64,000 nucleotides of DNA from Bacillota bacterium (GTDB taxonomy: Bacteria > Bacillota > Clostridia > Christensenellales > Aristaeellaceae), in assembly GCA_023459275.1 (NCBI GenBank), contig JAEWVC010000091.1, positions 1 to 64,000 of the forward strand, read 5' to 3'. The notes beneath the pieces are model-generated. The model saw only the letters and a list, made by a program, of their open reading frames with translations, was not told the DNA's origin and did no database searches. A program made the position numbers and the translations under genes. This document shows, in pieces, positions 41,309-49,778 of this stretch. Within the stretch, counting starts at the first letter, position 1; each line of letters begins with the position of its first letter.

Positions 41309-42469
41309 ATGAAGCGAGTAATATTGACGGTACTGGATGGTGTTGGTGTGGGTGCCCTGCCGGATGCCGGGCGGTATGGCGACGAAGGCTCCAACAGCAT
41401 GGCGCATGTCATTGAAGCCACCGGTGTTCAGCTTTCCAACATGGCCAGAATGGGCCTGGGGCATATCGACGGTGCCGGGCATCCCAAGGATCCCCGCGCC
41501 ATAGGCGCTTTCGGCAAGGCCAGGGAGCGTTCTCCGGGGAAGGATACCACCACCGGCCACTGGGAAATGTCGGGAGTGATCCTGAAACAGCCATTTCCTA
41601 CTTTTCCCAATGGCTTTCCCAAAGAAGTGATGGACGCCTTTGAAGCCGCCATCGGTACGAAAACGCTGGGGAACAAAGCAGCCTCCGGCACGGAGATCAT
41701 TAAGGAACTGGGAGAGGAGCACCTGGAAACAGGGTATCCCATCGTGTATACCTCGGCGGACAGCGTGTTTCAGATTGCTTGCCATGAGGCGGTCTATACG
41801 CCGGAGAGGCTGTATGAAATGTGCGAAACCGCCCGGGGCATCCTTACAGGAAAGTATGGGGTTGGCCGGGTCATCGCCAGACCCTTTGAGGGGGTGCCGG
41901 GCCATTTTGTGCGCACGTTGCGCCGGAGAGATTTTTCCGTGGACCCTATGGGGGAAACGCTGCTGGACGTGGTGAAGGCGGCGGGTATGCGGGTAATGGG
42001 CGTAGGCAAGATCGAGGACATCTTCAACCACCACGGCCTGACCGACAGCATCCATGCCGCCGGGAACCCTGCCTGCATTGAAGCGCTGCTTGCCTACATG
42101 CGCATGGATTTTAACGGGTTGATCTTTACCAACCTGGTGGATACGGATATGGTCTACGGCCACCGCAACGATCCCAGGGGATACGCGGCGGCGCTGAAGT
42201 ATTTTGACCAAAAACTGCCGGAGATGCTCTCCCTCATGGGGCCGGAGGATTTGATGATCATTACAGCCGACCATGGAGTGGACCCCACTTTCCCGGGCAC
42301 CGACCATACCAGGGAGCACGTGCCCATCCTGTGCTGGCATCCCGGCATGGACAAGCTTGTAGACCTTGGCGTCCGGGATACGTATGCCGATATCGCCGCC
42401 ACCATTGCGGAGCATTTTGGCCTGCACCAGCGGTTTTCGGCCGCTTCCTTCTGGAAGGACATGATGTGA
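41309..42469 (+). CDS. deoB: Phosphopentomutase
   Basis: Interconverts ribose or deoxyribose 1- and 5-phosphates in nucleoside salvage. 386 residues from the ATG at 41309 (AAGGAGG upstream); the open frame to 41123 covers the divergent promoters. The alkaline-phosphatase-like core shows VILTVLDGVGVGALPDA with the first metal Asp, the phosphothreonine region GKDTTTGHWEMSG, NLVDTDMVYGHRNDP, and the metal site ITADHGVDPTFPGTDHTREH. It is first in deoB-punA-dacF, the order known from Bacillus (drm-pupG-dacF). Confidence 0.97.
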   Translation: MKRVILTVLDGVGVGALPDAGRYGDEGSNSMAHVIEATGVQLSNMARMGLGHIDGAGHPKDPRAIGAFGKARERSPGKDTTTGHWEMSGVILKQPFPTFPNGFPKEVMDAFEAAIGTKTLGNKAASGTEIIKELGEEHLETGYPIVYTSADSVFQIACHEAVYTPERLYEMCETARGILTGKYGVGRVIARPFEGVPGHFVRTLRRRDFSVDPMGETLLDVVKAAGMRVMGVGKIEDIFNHHGLTDSIHAAGNPACIEALLAYMRMDFNGLIFTNLVDTDMVYGHRNDPRGYAAALKYFDQKLPEMLSLMGPEDLMIITADHGVDPTFPGTDHTREHVPILCWHPGMDKLVDLGVRDTYADIAATIAEHFGLHQRFSAASFWKDMM

Positions 42470-42482
42470 AAGGGAAAACACC

Positions 42483-43298
42483 ATGCTCAAAAAGATCCAT
42501 AAAGCCGCCAAGGTGATTGAGGAAGCCTGCGGCCGGGCGGAAGTAGGCATTGTCCTTGGCAGCGGGCTGGGGGATTTCGCCAAAAGCCTAAAGGATGGCA
42601 CATCCATTCCCTACGGCGATATTCCCGGCTTTCCGGCATCCACGGTGCCCGGCCATGCGGGGATGTGGCATGGGGGAAAGCTGCACGGCAAACGCGTTTA
42701 TCTGATGCAGGGGCGCTTTCACTTTTATGAAGGATATGATCTTGCGGAGCTCACGCTGCCCATCCGGGTAATGGCGGAGCTTGGCGTAAAGGTGCTGATC
42801 CTCACCAATGCCGCCGGGGGCGTGAACCTTGGTTATAAGGCCGGTGACTTGATGCAGATCACCGATTTTATCAACCTAGCGGGCCAGAATCCCCTCAGAG
42901 GGCCAAATTTGGATGCCTTCGGGCCAAGATTTCCCGATATGACCTATGCCTATGACAGGGACCTGGCCGCGCTGGCCCATCAGAAGGCCGAAGAACGGAG
43001 TATCGTGCTTCATAAGGGCGTGTACTGCTGGATGAGCGGCCCCTGCTACGAGACCCCGGCGGAGATACGCATGGCAAGAATCCTGGGCGCGGATGCCGTG
43101 GGCATGTCCACCGTGCCGGAAACAATCGTGGCGCGCCATTGCGGCATGCGGGTGCTGGGCCTGAGTTTGATCACCAATATGGCGGCGGGGGTGCTGGACG
43201 CACCCCTTGACCACCAGGAGGTGATGGCCATGGGGGAAAAAGCGAAGGGAACTATCTCCGCCTTGCTGGACGCGGTCCTGAAGGAAATTCTCCCATAA
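42483..43298 (+). CDS. punA: Purine nucleoside phosphorylase
   Basis: Cleaves inosine and guanosine with phosphate, giving ribose-1-phosphate for DeoB. 271 residues, the trimeric 6-oxopurine type. Motifs are VLGSGLGDF, GRFHFYEGYD, LTNAAGGVN, CWMSGPCYETPAEIRM, VGMSTVPETIVA and LSLITNMAAG, where the Asn favours oxopurines. AAGGGA precedes the ATG, 13 bases after deoB. Confidence 0.96.
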   Translation: MLKKIHKAAKVIEEACGRAEVGIVLGSGLGDFAKSLKDGTSIPYGDIPGFPASTVPGHAGMWHGGKLHGKRVYLMQGRFHFYEGYDLAELTLPIRVMAELGVKVLILTNAAGGVNLGYKAGDLMQITDFINLAGQNPLRGPNLDAFGPRFPDMTYAYDRDLAALAHQKAEERSIVLHKGVYCWMSGPCYETPAEIRMARILGADAVGMSTVPETIVARHCGMRVLGLSLITNMAAGVLDAPLDHQEVMAMGEKAKGTISALLDAVLKEILP

Positions 43299-43374
43299 AA
43301 TTCCATGCCTTTTCCCGCCTGTTCAAGGGCATGCTAAGAACGCATACCGCTTGACATGGGAAGGGGAAACAGGC

Positions 43375-44532
43375 ATGAGGAAAGGGTTTCGGTTCTTGAC
43401 GGCCCTACTGGCCATTTTGCTGGTGGTGCCGGCGGCGGGGGCCGCGCCGCTGGAGCAGGGGGAGCCCGTTTCCCTCACCACTCCCTCTGCCGTGCTGGCG
43501 GAGGTTTCCACCGGCACGGTGATTTTTGAAAAAAACGCCGATGAAAAACGGCAGGTGGCCTCCATCACCAAGCTGATGACGGCGCTTTTGCTGCTGGAGG
43601 ACCTGGGAAACGGCGAAATTGCCTTGAATGACCAGGTCACGGTCTCCAAAAACGCCGCGGCCGCCAAGGGCAGCCAAGCACTGCTGGACGCAGGCGCGGT
43701 GTATCCCCTGGAAACGCTTTTGCAGGCCACCATCATGGCCAGCGCCAATGACGCGGCCATTGCCCTGGCGGAGCATGACGCGGGATCGGAAGAAAACTTC
43801 GTGGACCGCATGAACGCAAGGGCGCAGGAACTGAATATGACCAACACCCGGTATGTAAATTGCACCGGGCTGCCACAGGATGGGCAGTATACCACCGCCA
43901 GGGATGTGGCCGCCCTCTCCTGCGAGGTGAGCAAGCATCCCGAATATTACAGATATTCCAGCGTCTGGATCGATACCTTGAAGCATCCCAGCGGCCGTGT
44001 GACAGACCTGACCAACACCAACCGGCTGGTACGCTTTTACGAGGGCTGCGACGGCTTCAAAACCGGTTCCACCGATGCGGCCAAGTATTGCGTGAGCGCT
44101 ACCGCCGAAAAAAACGGCATGCGTCTGGTAGCTGTGGTGCTGGGTACCCCCAAGAGCCAGACCCGCTTTGATGAGGCCAGGGCCATGCTGGATTACGGCT
44201 TTTCCACCTACCGCCGGGTGACCATTGCCCGGGAAGGGGATTTGCTTGGACAGCAGGTAAACGTCACCCGGGGCTCCCGGGATACGGTGGATACGGCTCT
44301 GGGGAGCGGGCTGTCCATGCTGCTGAGGGTGGGCCAGGAGAAGCAGCTGGCCATGGAGGTGGAGCTGCCCGAATCAGTACAGGCCCCCGTTTTAAAAGGG
44401 GACCCCTTGGGCACCGTGCGGGTGCTGCTGGACGGCAAGGTGGTGGCCAGGTTAAGCTGCGTGGCTGCCCAGGATGTCAGGATGCCAGGCTTTCTGGAGG
44501 GCTTCACGAAGATACTGGACGGCTGGAGATAG
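43375..44532 (+). CDS. dacF: D-alanyl-D-alanine carboxypeptidase, low-molecular-weight PBP
   Basis: Trims the stem peptide of peptidoglycan. 385 residues from the ATG at 43375 (GGAAGGGG upstream). The signal peptide ends near AGAA. The three penicillin-binding motifs are present: SITK (Ser63-Lys66), SAN (123-125) and KTG (229-231). The C-terminal PBP5-like beta domain starts at about 275, and the last residues FLEGFTKILDGWR may form the amphipathic membrane anchor. In Bacillus and many clostridia dacF leads into spoIIA-sigF, but here a terminator follows. Confidence 0.93.
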   Translation: MRKGFRFLTALLAILLVVPAAGAAPLEQGEPVSLTTPSAVLAEVSTGTVIFEKNADEKRQVASITKLMTALLLLEDLGNGEIALNDQVTVSKNAAAAKGSQALLDAGAVYPLETLLQATIMASANDAAIALAEHDAGSEENFVDRMNARAQELNMTNTRYVNCTGLPQDGQYTTARDVAALSCEVSKHPEYYRYSSVWIDTLKHPSGRVTDLTNTNRLVRFYEGCDGFKTGSTDAAKYCVSATAEKNGMRLVAVVLGTPKSQTRFDEARAMLDYGFSTYRRVTIAREGDLLGQQVNVTRGSRDTVDTALGSGLSMLLRVGQEKQLAMEVELPESVQAPVLKGDPLGTVRVLLDGKVVARLSCVAAQDVRMPGFLEGFTKILDGWR

Positions 44533-44546
44533 GCCGCATAACGCTG

Positions 44547-44582
44547 AACGCCCTGCCGGTTTTGCCGGCAGGGCGTTTTTGA
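44547..44582 (+). terminator. Terminator of the deoB-punA-dacF unit
   Basis: A perfect 13-bp stem, AACGCCCTGCCGG with CCGGCAGGGCGTT, a 5-base loop, then TTTGAT. The following 130 bases to 44711 hold no gene I can support. Confidence 0.9.
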
Positions 44583-44711
44583 TAGTTTCTTTTTTTGCGG
44601 CATTGCGGATGGGTATGCAGACACTCCTTTGTCTCCCTGGCCGCGTCGCCGGGAGAAAGCCGCCTGATTGGCACATCGCGCGGCGGCGCACACTTTTAAG
44701 GCGGCCAATCA

Positions 44712-45389
44712 CTATAGGTCCGCCGGGGTACGGCTGCCAAACGCCTTTTTCCAGTCCTCCCCAAAGTCATCCACCGCCTTCTGGATAGCGGGCATCTTGA
44801 ACAGGTCATACAATAACTGGGGCTGCACCGTGACCGCCTGGGCACCCATCAAAAAGGCACGGTTCACCTGCACCATGTTTTTGAAGCTGGCAGCTACGAT
44901 CTTCGCGTTGTAGTTATACTTCGCGATCATCAATGCAATGGTCTCAATCACATCGTCCGCGTCGATGTCCATGTTCATCATGCGGTTGTAATAGGGGGCC
45001 ACGTAGTCCGCTCCCGCCTCAATGGCCAGCAATGCCTGCGCTTTCTGATAAATGGCGGTGGCGGTGATGCTGATGCCTTCTTTTTTCAGCGCTTTGACGG
45101 CTTTTAGCCCTTCCATGGTTACAGGAACCTTGATATAAACGGTGCTGTCCGTTTTTTGAAGGATGGCATGGGCATCTTGAAGAATCGCTTCGCACGTTTG
45201 CCCGATTACTTGCACGTGCAGGCTTTTGCCCGGGCCAAGAATGCTCCTGACTTCCCGGAGATGGCCGTAAAAATCGGCAACACCGCATTGCCTGACAATA
45301 CTGGGGTTGCTGGTGACGCCGGAAATGGGAAAATATTCGGCGCATGTACGGATATCGTTAAGGTTCAGCGTGTCCAGTATGTATTCCAT
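44712..45389 (-). CDS. Transaldolase / fructose-6-phosphate aldolase family protein
   Basis: 225 residues from the ATG at 45389 (AGGAGG upstream). The small-transaldolase pattern is clear: YILDTLNLNDI, then GVTSNPSIV, the Schiff-base Lys in VYIKVPVTMEGLKA, ITATAIYQKAQALLAIEAGA and YVAPYYNRM. Members either transfer dihydroxyacetone units or cleave fructose-6-phosphate. With neighbours that make fructose phosphates, an aldolase role is attractive but unproven. It is divergent from the SDR gene at 45566. Confidence 0.87.
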   Translation of the reverse strand: MEYILDTLNLNDIRTCAEYFPISGVTSNPSIVRQCGVADFYGHLREVRSILGPGKSLHVQVIGQTCEAILQDAHAILQKTDSTVYIKVPVTMEGLKAVKALKKEGISITATAIYQKAQALLAIEAGADYVAPYYNRMMNMDIDADDVIETIALMIAKYNYNAKIVAASFKNMVQVNRAFLMGAQAVTVQPQLLYDLFKMPAIQKAVDDFGEDWKKAFGSRTPADL

Positions 45390-45488
45390 GGCTGCCTCCT
45401 GTGTCTTGATGGGCGGGCTGCACTCCTGCCGGCTGGGGTTCCGTTGCTCAGTATACCATACATGAAGGCCGTTGCGGAACAAAAATGA

Positions 45489-45517
45489 TTGACAAAAACA
45501 AAAAATGCGCTTACCAT
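45489..45517 (+). promoter_or_regulatory. Promoter of the SDR-deoR unit
   Basis: TTGACA (45489-45494), 17 bases, TACCAT (45512-45517). The start site near 45524 excludes translation from the ATG at 45485. A GAACAT half-site follows at about 45539. Confidence 0.7.
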
Positions 45518-45565
45518 TTCCTTGTGATTGAAAATTTCGAACATCGGTCCAAAGGATGCGGTGCT

Positions 45566-46444
45566 GTGCCTGTAGACATGGAAAAATGGCGGGAAATTGC
45601 CAGGGCCAATATCAGCATACGGCAAGGCAAGCCCGGGCGCCTGCGCGGGAAGATCGCCCTTATTACCGGTGCCGCCCAGGGGTTTGGCCGGGGTATCTCC
45701 GTGGAGATGCACCGGGAAGGCGCATGCGTGGTGATCGCCGACAAGAACGCGGCGCTTGCCATGGAGGCTGCCGGTGAGCTTGGGGAAAGGGCGCTGGGCG
45801 TTTATGCGGATGTGACGGATGAGCAGAGCGTTGCGGACATGGTTGCCAAAACCGTGGAAAATTTCGGCGGATTGGATGTGCTGGTGGCTAACGCCGGCGT
45901 TGTCCGCTCCGGCCCGCTGGCCCTGTTTGAAAAAGCGGACTTCGATTTTGTGACCCAGGTGAATTATACTGGCTATTACCTGTGCGCCAGGTATGCGGCC
46001 ATCATTATGCAGGCGGAGCATGAGGCGGACCCCGGCTGGCGTGGTGATATCATCGCCATCAACTCCAAGTCGGGGCTGGAGGGCAGCAGCAGGAATTTTG
46101 CCTACGCGGGCAGCAAGTTTGGGGGCATCGGCCTCACCCAGAGCTTTGCCATGGAGTTATGCCCGTACGGCATCAAAGTGAACGCTGTCTGCCCTGGCAA
46201 TTACCTGGACGGGCCTCTTTGGACGGACCCGGAAAACGGCCTGTTCACACAATATTTGAAAGCGGGGAAGGTGGCCGGCGCAAAAAGCGCCGCGGAGGTC
46301 AAAACCTTCTATGAAAAAAAGGTGCCCATGGGCCGCGGCTGCCTGCCAAAGGATGTGGCCAGGGCCGTGTTCTACCTGATTGAGCAGGAATACGAGACGG
46401 GACAGGCCCTTCCTGTTACCGGCGGCCAATGCATGCTGCCGTAA
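45566..46444 (+). CDS. SDR, probable hexitol-6-phosphate (sorbitol-6-phosphate type) dehydrogenase
   Basis: 292 residues from a GTG at 45566 (AAAGGA nine bases upstream); an ATG at 45578 is possible. After a short N-terminal helix the NAD site is ITGAAQGFGRG, with an acidic VIADKN at the second strand, LVANAGV, and the catalytic INSKSG...AYAGSKFGG (YxxxK). The C-terminus GRGCLPKDVARAVFYLIEQE and GQALPVTGGQCMLP fits SorD/SrlD-like SDRs. Alongside a SorE-like reductase it would oxidise hexitol-6-phosphate to fructose-6-phosphate. The substrate is inferred from context. Confidence 0.82.
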   Translation: MPVDMEKWREIARANISIRQGKPGRLRGKIALITGAAQGFGRGISVEMHREGACVVIADKNAALAMEAAGELGERALGVYADVTDEQSVADMVAKTVENFGGLDVLVANAGVVRSGPLALFEKADFDFVTQVNYTGYYLCARYAAIIMQAEHEADPGWRGDIIAINSKSGLEGSSRNFAYAGSKFGGIGLTQSFAMELCPYGIKVNAVCPGNYLDGPLWTDPENGLFTQYLKAGKVAGAKSAAEVKTFYEKKVPMGRGCLPKDVARAVFYLIEQEYETGQALPVTGGQCMLP

Positions 46445-46521
46445 TAACGGAACTGCCGGATTTTTGATGCGCCCGCGGAGCTGTCCAAAGCGGGAAAGAT
46501 GAACGGATAGGGGAGGATGCG

Positions 46522-47280
46522 ATGAATATCAAGCAGCGGCAGCAGTCTATGATCGACCTGATCAACCGGAAGGGTTCCGTCAGCTTTTCCACGCTGAAGG
46601 AAGCGTTTCCCCAGGTATCGGAGATGACGCTGCGCAGGGACCTGGAACACCTGGACAACATGAAACAGATTATCCGTATCCACGGCGGAGCAAAATCCGT
46701 TGACTTTGTCATCGGCACAGATGATCTGTTTTTCAAGCGCAGTACCAGAAACGCCGAGGCCAAGGGGTTGATCGCCCAGAAGGCCGTGTCGCTTTTGAGC
46801 GAAAATACGTCTATCTTCATTGATTCCGGCTCCACCACCACGGAGTTTGCCAAGGTTTTTCCGGATGGCAGGTACCTTGTATTCACCAACAGCATCAGCT
46901 GCGGGCTGGAGCTGGCACACCTTACGGAGACACAGGTCTATATCGTGGGGGGGCGGCTCAACGCATTCAGCCTCAACGTAAACGGCTCCAGAAGCCTGAC
47001 GTATCTGGAAAACATAAGCTTTCAAACCGCCTTTTTGGGGGTGACGGGCTATATTCACGGCCGTGGATTCACCTGCGGGTCGGAGGAGGACTGCGAGCTG
47101 AAGCGGGCTGTGATCCGCAAGTCGGACAAGGTCGTGCTGCTGATGGACGCGCAGAAGGTGGGCATCACCAGCACCTTTACCTTTGCCAACCTGGAGGATG
47201 TGGATGTGGTGGTCACCGACCCGGAGCTTGGCGAGCGGACCCGCCAGGAATTTGAAAGGCACAGTATCCTGGTTTGCTGA
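46522..47280 (+). CDS. DeoR-family transcriptional regulator
   Basis: 252 residues with the DeoR layout. The N-terminal helix-turn-helix has IDLINRKGSVSFSTLKEAFP and SEMTLRRDLEHLD. The C-terminal sugar-phosphate sensor has IFIDSGSTTTEFAK, YIVGGRLNAFSLNVNG and AFLGVTGY. Such regulators repress sugar or polyol genes and respond to a phosphorylated intermediate. The GlpR-like palindrome at 51171-51193 is a likely target. GGGGAGG precedes the ATG, 77 bases after the SDR gene; the unit ends at the hairpin at 47319. Confidence 0.92.
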   Translation: MNIKQRQQSMIDLINRKGSVSFSTLKEAFPQVSEMTLRRDLEHLDNMKQIIRIHGGAKSVDFVIGTDDLFFKRSTRNAEAKGLIAQKAVSLLSENTSIFIDSGSTTTEFAKVFPDGRYLVFTNSISCGLELAHLTETQVYIVGGRLNAFSLNVNGSRSLTYLENISFQTAFLGVTGYIHGRGFTCGSEEDCELKRAVIRKSDKVVLLMDAQKVGITSTFTFANLEDVDVVVTDPELGERTRQEFERHSILVC

Positions 47281-47318
47281 TAAAAAAGGCTCTTCACAGC
47301 CGTTTCACCAGGCTTTAG

Positions 47319-47347
47319 CCGCCCGCTTTCCGGGCGGTATTTTTTTG
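47319..47347 (+). terminator. Terminator after the deoR gene
   Basis: CCGCCCG, CTTTC loop, CGGGCGG, then TATTTTTTT. Confidence 0.85.
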
Positions 47348-47376
47348 CGAAAGTTTTCTCAAAGGCCCCTCCCCTA

Positions 47377-47405
47377 TTGACGGGAAACGAAAACCCAGTT
47401 ATGAT
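47377..47405 (+). promoter_or_regulatory. Promoter of the pfkB-type operon
   Basis: TTGACG (47377-47382), 17 bases, TATGAT (47400-47405). The leader to 47491 is about 80 bases and A-rich. Confidence 0.75.
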
Positions 47406-47490
47406 AAGAAACATGGTTGAAACAAACGGTAATTAGTGCGAAATAAACTTATTCCGATCTTTCGTGGAAAGGGAAAAGGGGGGCAGGAGG

Positions 47491-48426
47491 TTGATTTTCA
47501 CAGTCACACTGAACCCGGCGCTGGACAAGACGGTGACCATCCCCACATTTGCCGTGGGCAAGGTCAACCGTGTCGCCGGCATGCGGCTGGACCCCGGGGG
47601 AAAGGGGATCAACGTATCCAAAACCATACAGAGCCTGGGAGGGCAGAGTGTGGCCATGGGCATCCTTGGCGGCGCTGCGGGCAGGTATATTGAAAACAGC
47701 TTAGACGGGATGGCGATAGAAACAGACTTTGTCCATACGAAAGCATCCACCCGGACTAACCTGAAGATCATCGATCCCGCACAGAAGACAAATACAGATA
47801 TCAACGAAGCGGGAGAAAAGATAAGCGGCGCCGCTATCCACCGTGTTTTCCTGCGGTTGATGAACCGCGTTGCGCCCGGGGATTTTGTGGTGCTGGCGGG
47901 AAAGGCCCCGCCACAGACACAGGACACGCTGTTTGAGGAGTGGGCACGGCAGCTGAAAAGCCTTGGTGCCAAGGTTTGCATGGATGTGGACGGGCCGATG
48001 CTCCTTCACGGCATCAAGGCCGCGCCGGACCTTGTAAAGCCCAATGAAGAAGAGTTTGCAAGCCTGGTGGGAAAGCGTTTTTCCTCCCTGAAAGAGATTG
48101 CCCTGGCGGCCCTTGACCTTAACAGCCGCGGGACCGCGCATGTCGCCGTATCCCTGGGGGACAAAGGAGCGCTGTTTGTGAAGGAGGGCCGCGCCCTCTA
48201 TGCCCGCGGGCTGAAGGTGCCCGTCAAAAGCACGGTGGGGGCGGGGGATGCCATGATGGCCGCCCTGGTGCTGACGGAAGCCCGGGGCGGAACATGGCAG
48301 GATGCCATCCGGCTGTCTGTCGCGGCCGGGGCGGCCGCCGTGATGTGCGAAGGTACGGAGGCGGTTTCCGGGCCGGCGGTGCAGGAATTTGCCAAGCAAG
48401 TTGTGATGGAGGATGTTCAGCTATGA
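47491..48426 (+). CDS. PfkB-family hexose (phosphate) kinase, 1-phosphofructokinase-like
   Basis: 311 residues from a TTG at 47491, the only start giving the family N-terminus IFTVTLNPALDKTV; a GTG at 47464 is possible but lacks a ribosome site. Motifs are LDPGGKGINVSKTIQSLGG for sugar binding, NLKIID, VKPNEEEFASLVG and the catalytic STVGAGDAMMAALV. FruK and LacC kinases of this shape phosphorylate fructose-1-phosphate or tagatose-6-phosphate. Here it may phosphorylate a ketose for the coupled SorE-like reductase. The stop overlaps the next start by ATGA. Confidence 0.88.
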   Translation: MIFTVTLNPALDKTVTIPTFAVGKVNRVAGMRLDPGGKGINVSKTIQSLGGQSVAMGILGGAAGRYIENSLDGMAIETDFVHTKASTRTNLKIIDPAQKTNTDINEAGEKISGAAIHRVFLRLMNRVAPGDFVVLAGKAPPQTQDTLFEEWARQLKSLGAKVCMDVDGPMLLHGIKAAPDLVKPNEEEFASLVGKRFSSLKEIALAALDLNSRGTAHVAVSLGDKGALFVKEGRALYARGLKVPVKSTVGAGDAMMAALVLTEARGGTWQDAIRLSVAAGAAAVMCEGTEAVSGPAVQEFAKQVVMEDVQL

Positions 48427-49694
48427 GGACAAGAGCCCTTAGGTTGTATGGGGCATCGGATCTGCGACTGGAAACCTTTGATTTGCCGGAAATCCGGGAA
48501 GATGAGATCTTGGCGGAGGTAATCACCGACAGCATTTGCATGTCCACCTACAAATGCGCCGTCCTTGGGGAAAAGCACAAGCGTGTGCCAAAGGACGTGG
48601 CGCATCATCCGGTGATCATGGGGCATGAGTTTGCCGGCAACATTGTGAAGGTGGGCAGCGCGCACCGCCATCAGTTTGCCCCCGGCATGAAGTTTACGCT
48701 GCAGCCTGCCCTGAATTACAAAGGCAGCATGGCTTCGCCCGGGTATTCCTATCCGTATTTCGGGGGCGATGCCACCTATTGCGTCATCCCGCCGGAGGTG
48801 ATGGAGCTGAACTGCCTGCTGGAATACAAGGGGGAATCCTATTTCGAAGCCTCCCTGGCGGAGCCCATGAGTTGCTCCATCGGTGCTTTTCACGCTTGCT
48901 TCCATACAAAGATGGGCGTATATCACCATGACATGGGCATCAAAGCCGGCGGCAAGCTGGCGATTCTGGCGGGCGCCGGGCCTATGGGCCTGGGGGCGGT
49001 GGACTATGCGCTCCATGGCGACAGGCGCCCGGGCATGATCGTTGTAACGGATATTAATGAGGACCGGCTCAACAGGGCCAGGATGCTTTTTCCCAAAGAT
49101 ACTGCGGAGCAAAACGGTATAGCCCTGGAATTTGTAAATACTTCCCGGTTTAATGATCCGGCCGCCGAACTGCGTTCTATGAGTGGAGGCGGGTTTGACG
49201 ATGTGTTCGTATTCGCACCCGTACGCCAGGTTGCCGAAATGGCCTCCGGGTTGCTGGCAAGGGACGGCTGCCTGAATTTTTTTGCCGGTCCCGAAGACCC
49301 CGCCTTTCACGCGGAATTGAATTATTACGATGTGCACTATAATTCCACCCACGTGATCGGCACCACCGGCGGAAACACCCAGGACATGGTGGAAGCCCTG
49401 GAATTGACGGCAGCCGGCCGGATCCGTCCCGCTGTGATGGTGACCCATGTGGGCGGGCTGGATGCGGCGGGGGAAACCACGCTGCATCTGCCCCAAATCC
49501 CCGGCGGGAAAAAGCTGATCTACACCCATATCAACATGCCCCTGACAGCCATAAATGACTTTGCGCGCCTGGGCGCGACAGATTTCCGGTTTTCGGAGCT
49601 TGACAGGCTCGTTAAATCCCGCGGCGGCCTGTGGTGCAAGGAAGCGGAGCAGTTTTTAATGCGGCACTGGGAACCGGCGCTTGATTCAATTTGA
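48423..49694 (+). CDS. Zinc-type dehydrogenase, L-sorbose-1-phosphate reductase-like
   Basis: 423 residues, longer than the usual 340-residue alcohol dehydrogenases, matching SorE-type enzymes. The catalytic-zinc region is TDSICMSTYKCAVLG with HHPVIMGHEFAGNIVKVGS. The structural-zinc cysteine cluster is missing. The Rossmann motif is LAILAGAGPMGLGAVDYAL. SorE reduces L-sorbose-1-phosphate to glucitol-6-phosphate, which the SorD-like SDR would oxidise. The start at 48423 overlaps the kinase stop codon. The real ketose phosphate is unknown. Confidence 0.82.
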   Translation: MRTRALRLYGASDLRLETFDLPEIREDEILAEVITDSICMSTYKCAVLGEKHKRVPKDVAHHPVIMGHEFAGNIVKVGSAHRHQFAPGMKFTLQPALNYKGSMASPGYSYPYFGGDATYCVIPPEVMELNCLLEYKGESYFEASLAEPMSCSIGAFHACFHTKMGVYHHDMGIKAGGKLAILAGAGPMGLGAVDYALHGDRRPGMIVVTDINEDRLNRARMLFPKDTAEQNGIALEFVNTSRFNDPAAELRSMSGGGFDDVFVFAPVRQVAEMASGLLARDGCLNFFAGPEDPAFHAELNYYDVHYNSTHVIGTTGGNTQDMVEALELTAAGRIRPAVMVTHVGGLDAAGETTLHLPQIPGGKKLIYTHINMPLTAINDFARLGATDFRFSELDRLVKSRGGLWCKEAEQFLMRHWEPALDSI

Positions 49695-49778
49695 AGCGGA
49701 CTTGGAAGCCGGTGCTTGTCTGTAAACTGATCCGGCCCTGGAAGCCATTCCTTTATTCGTTTGCAAGGAGATATTTTT

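Noticed and set aside
45485..45565. N-terminal extension of the SDR at 45566
   Set aside because: Covered by a TTGACA/TACCAT promoter, so it cannot be translated from that transcript.
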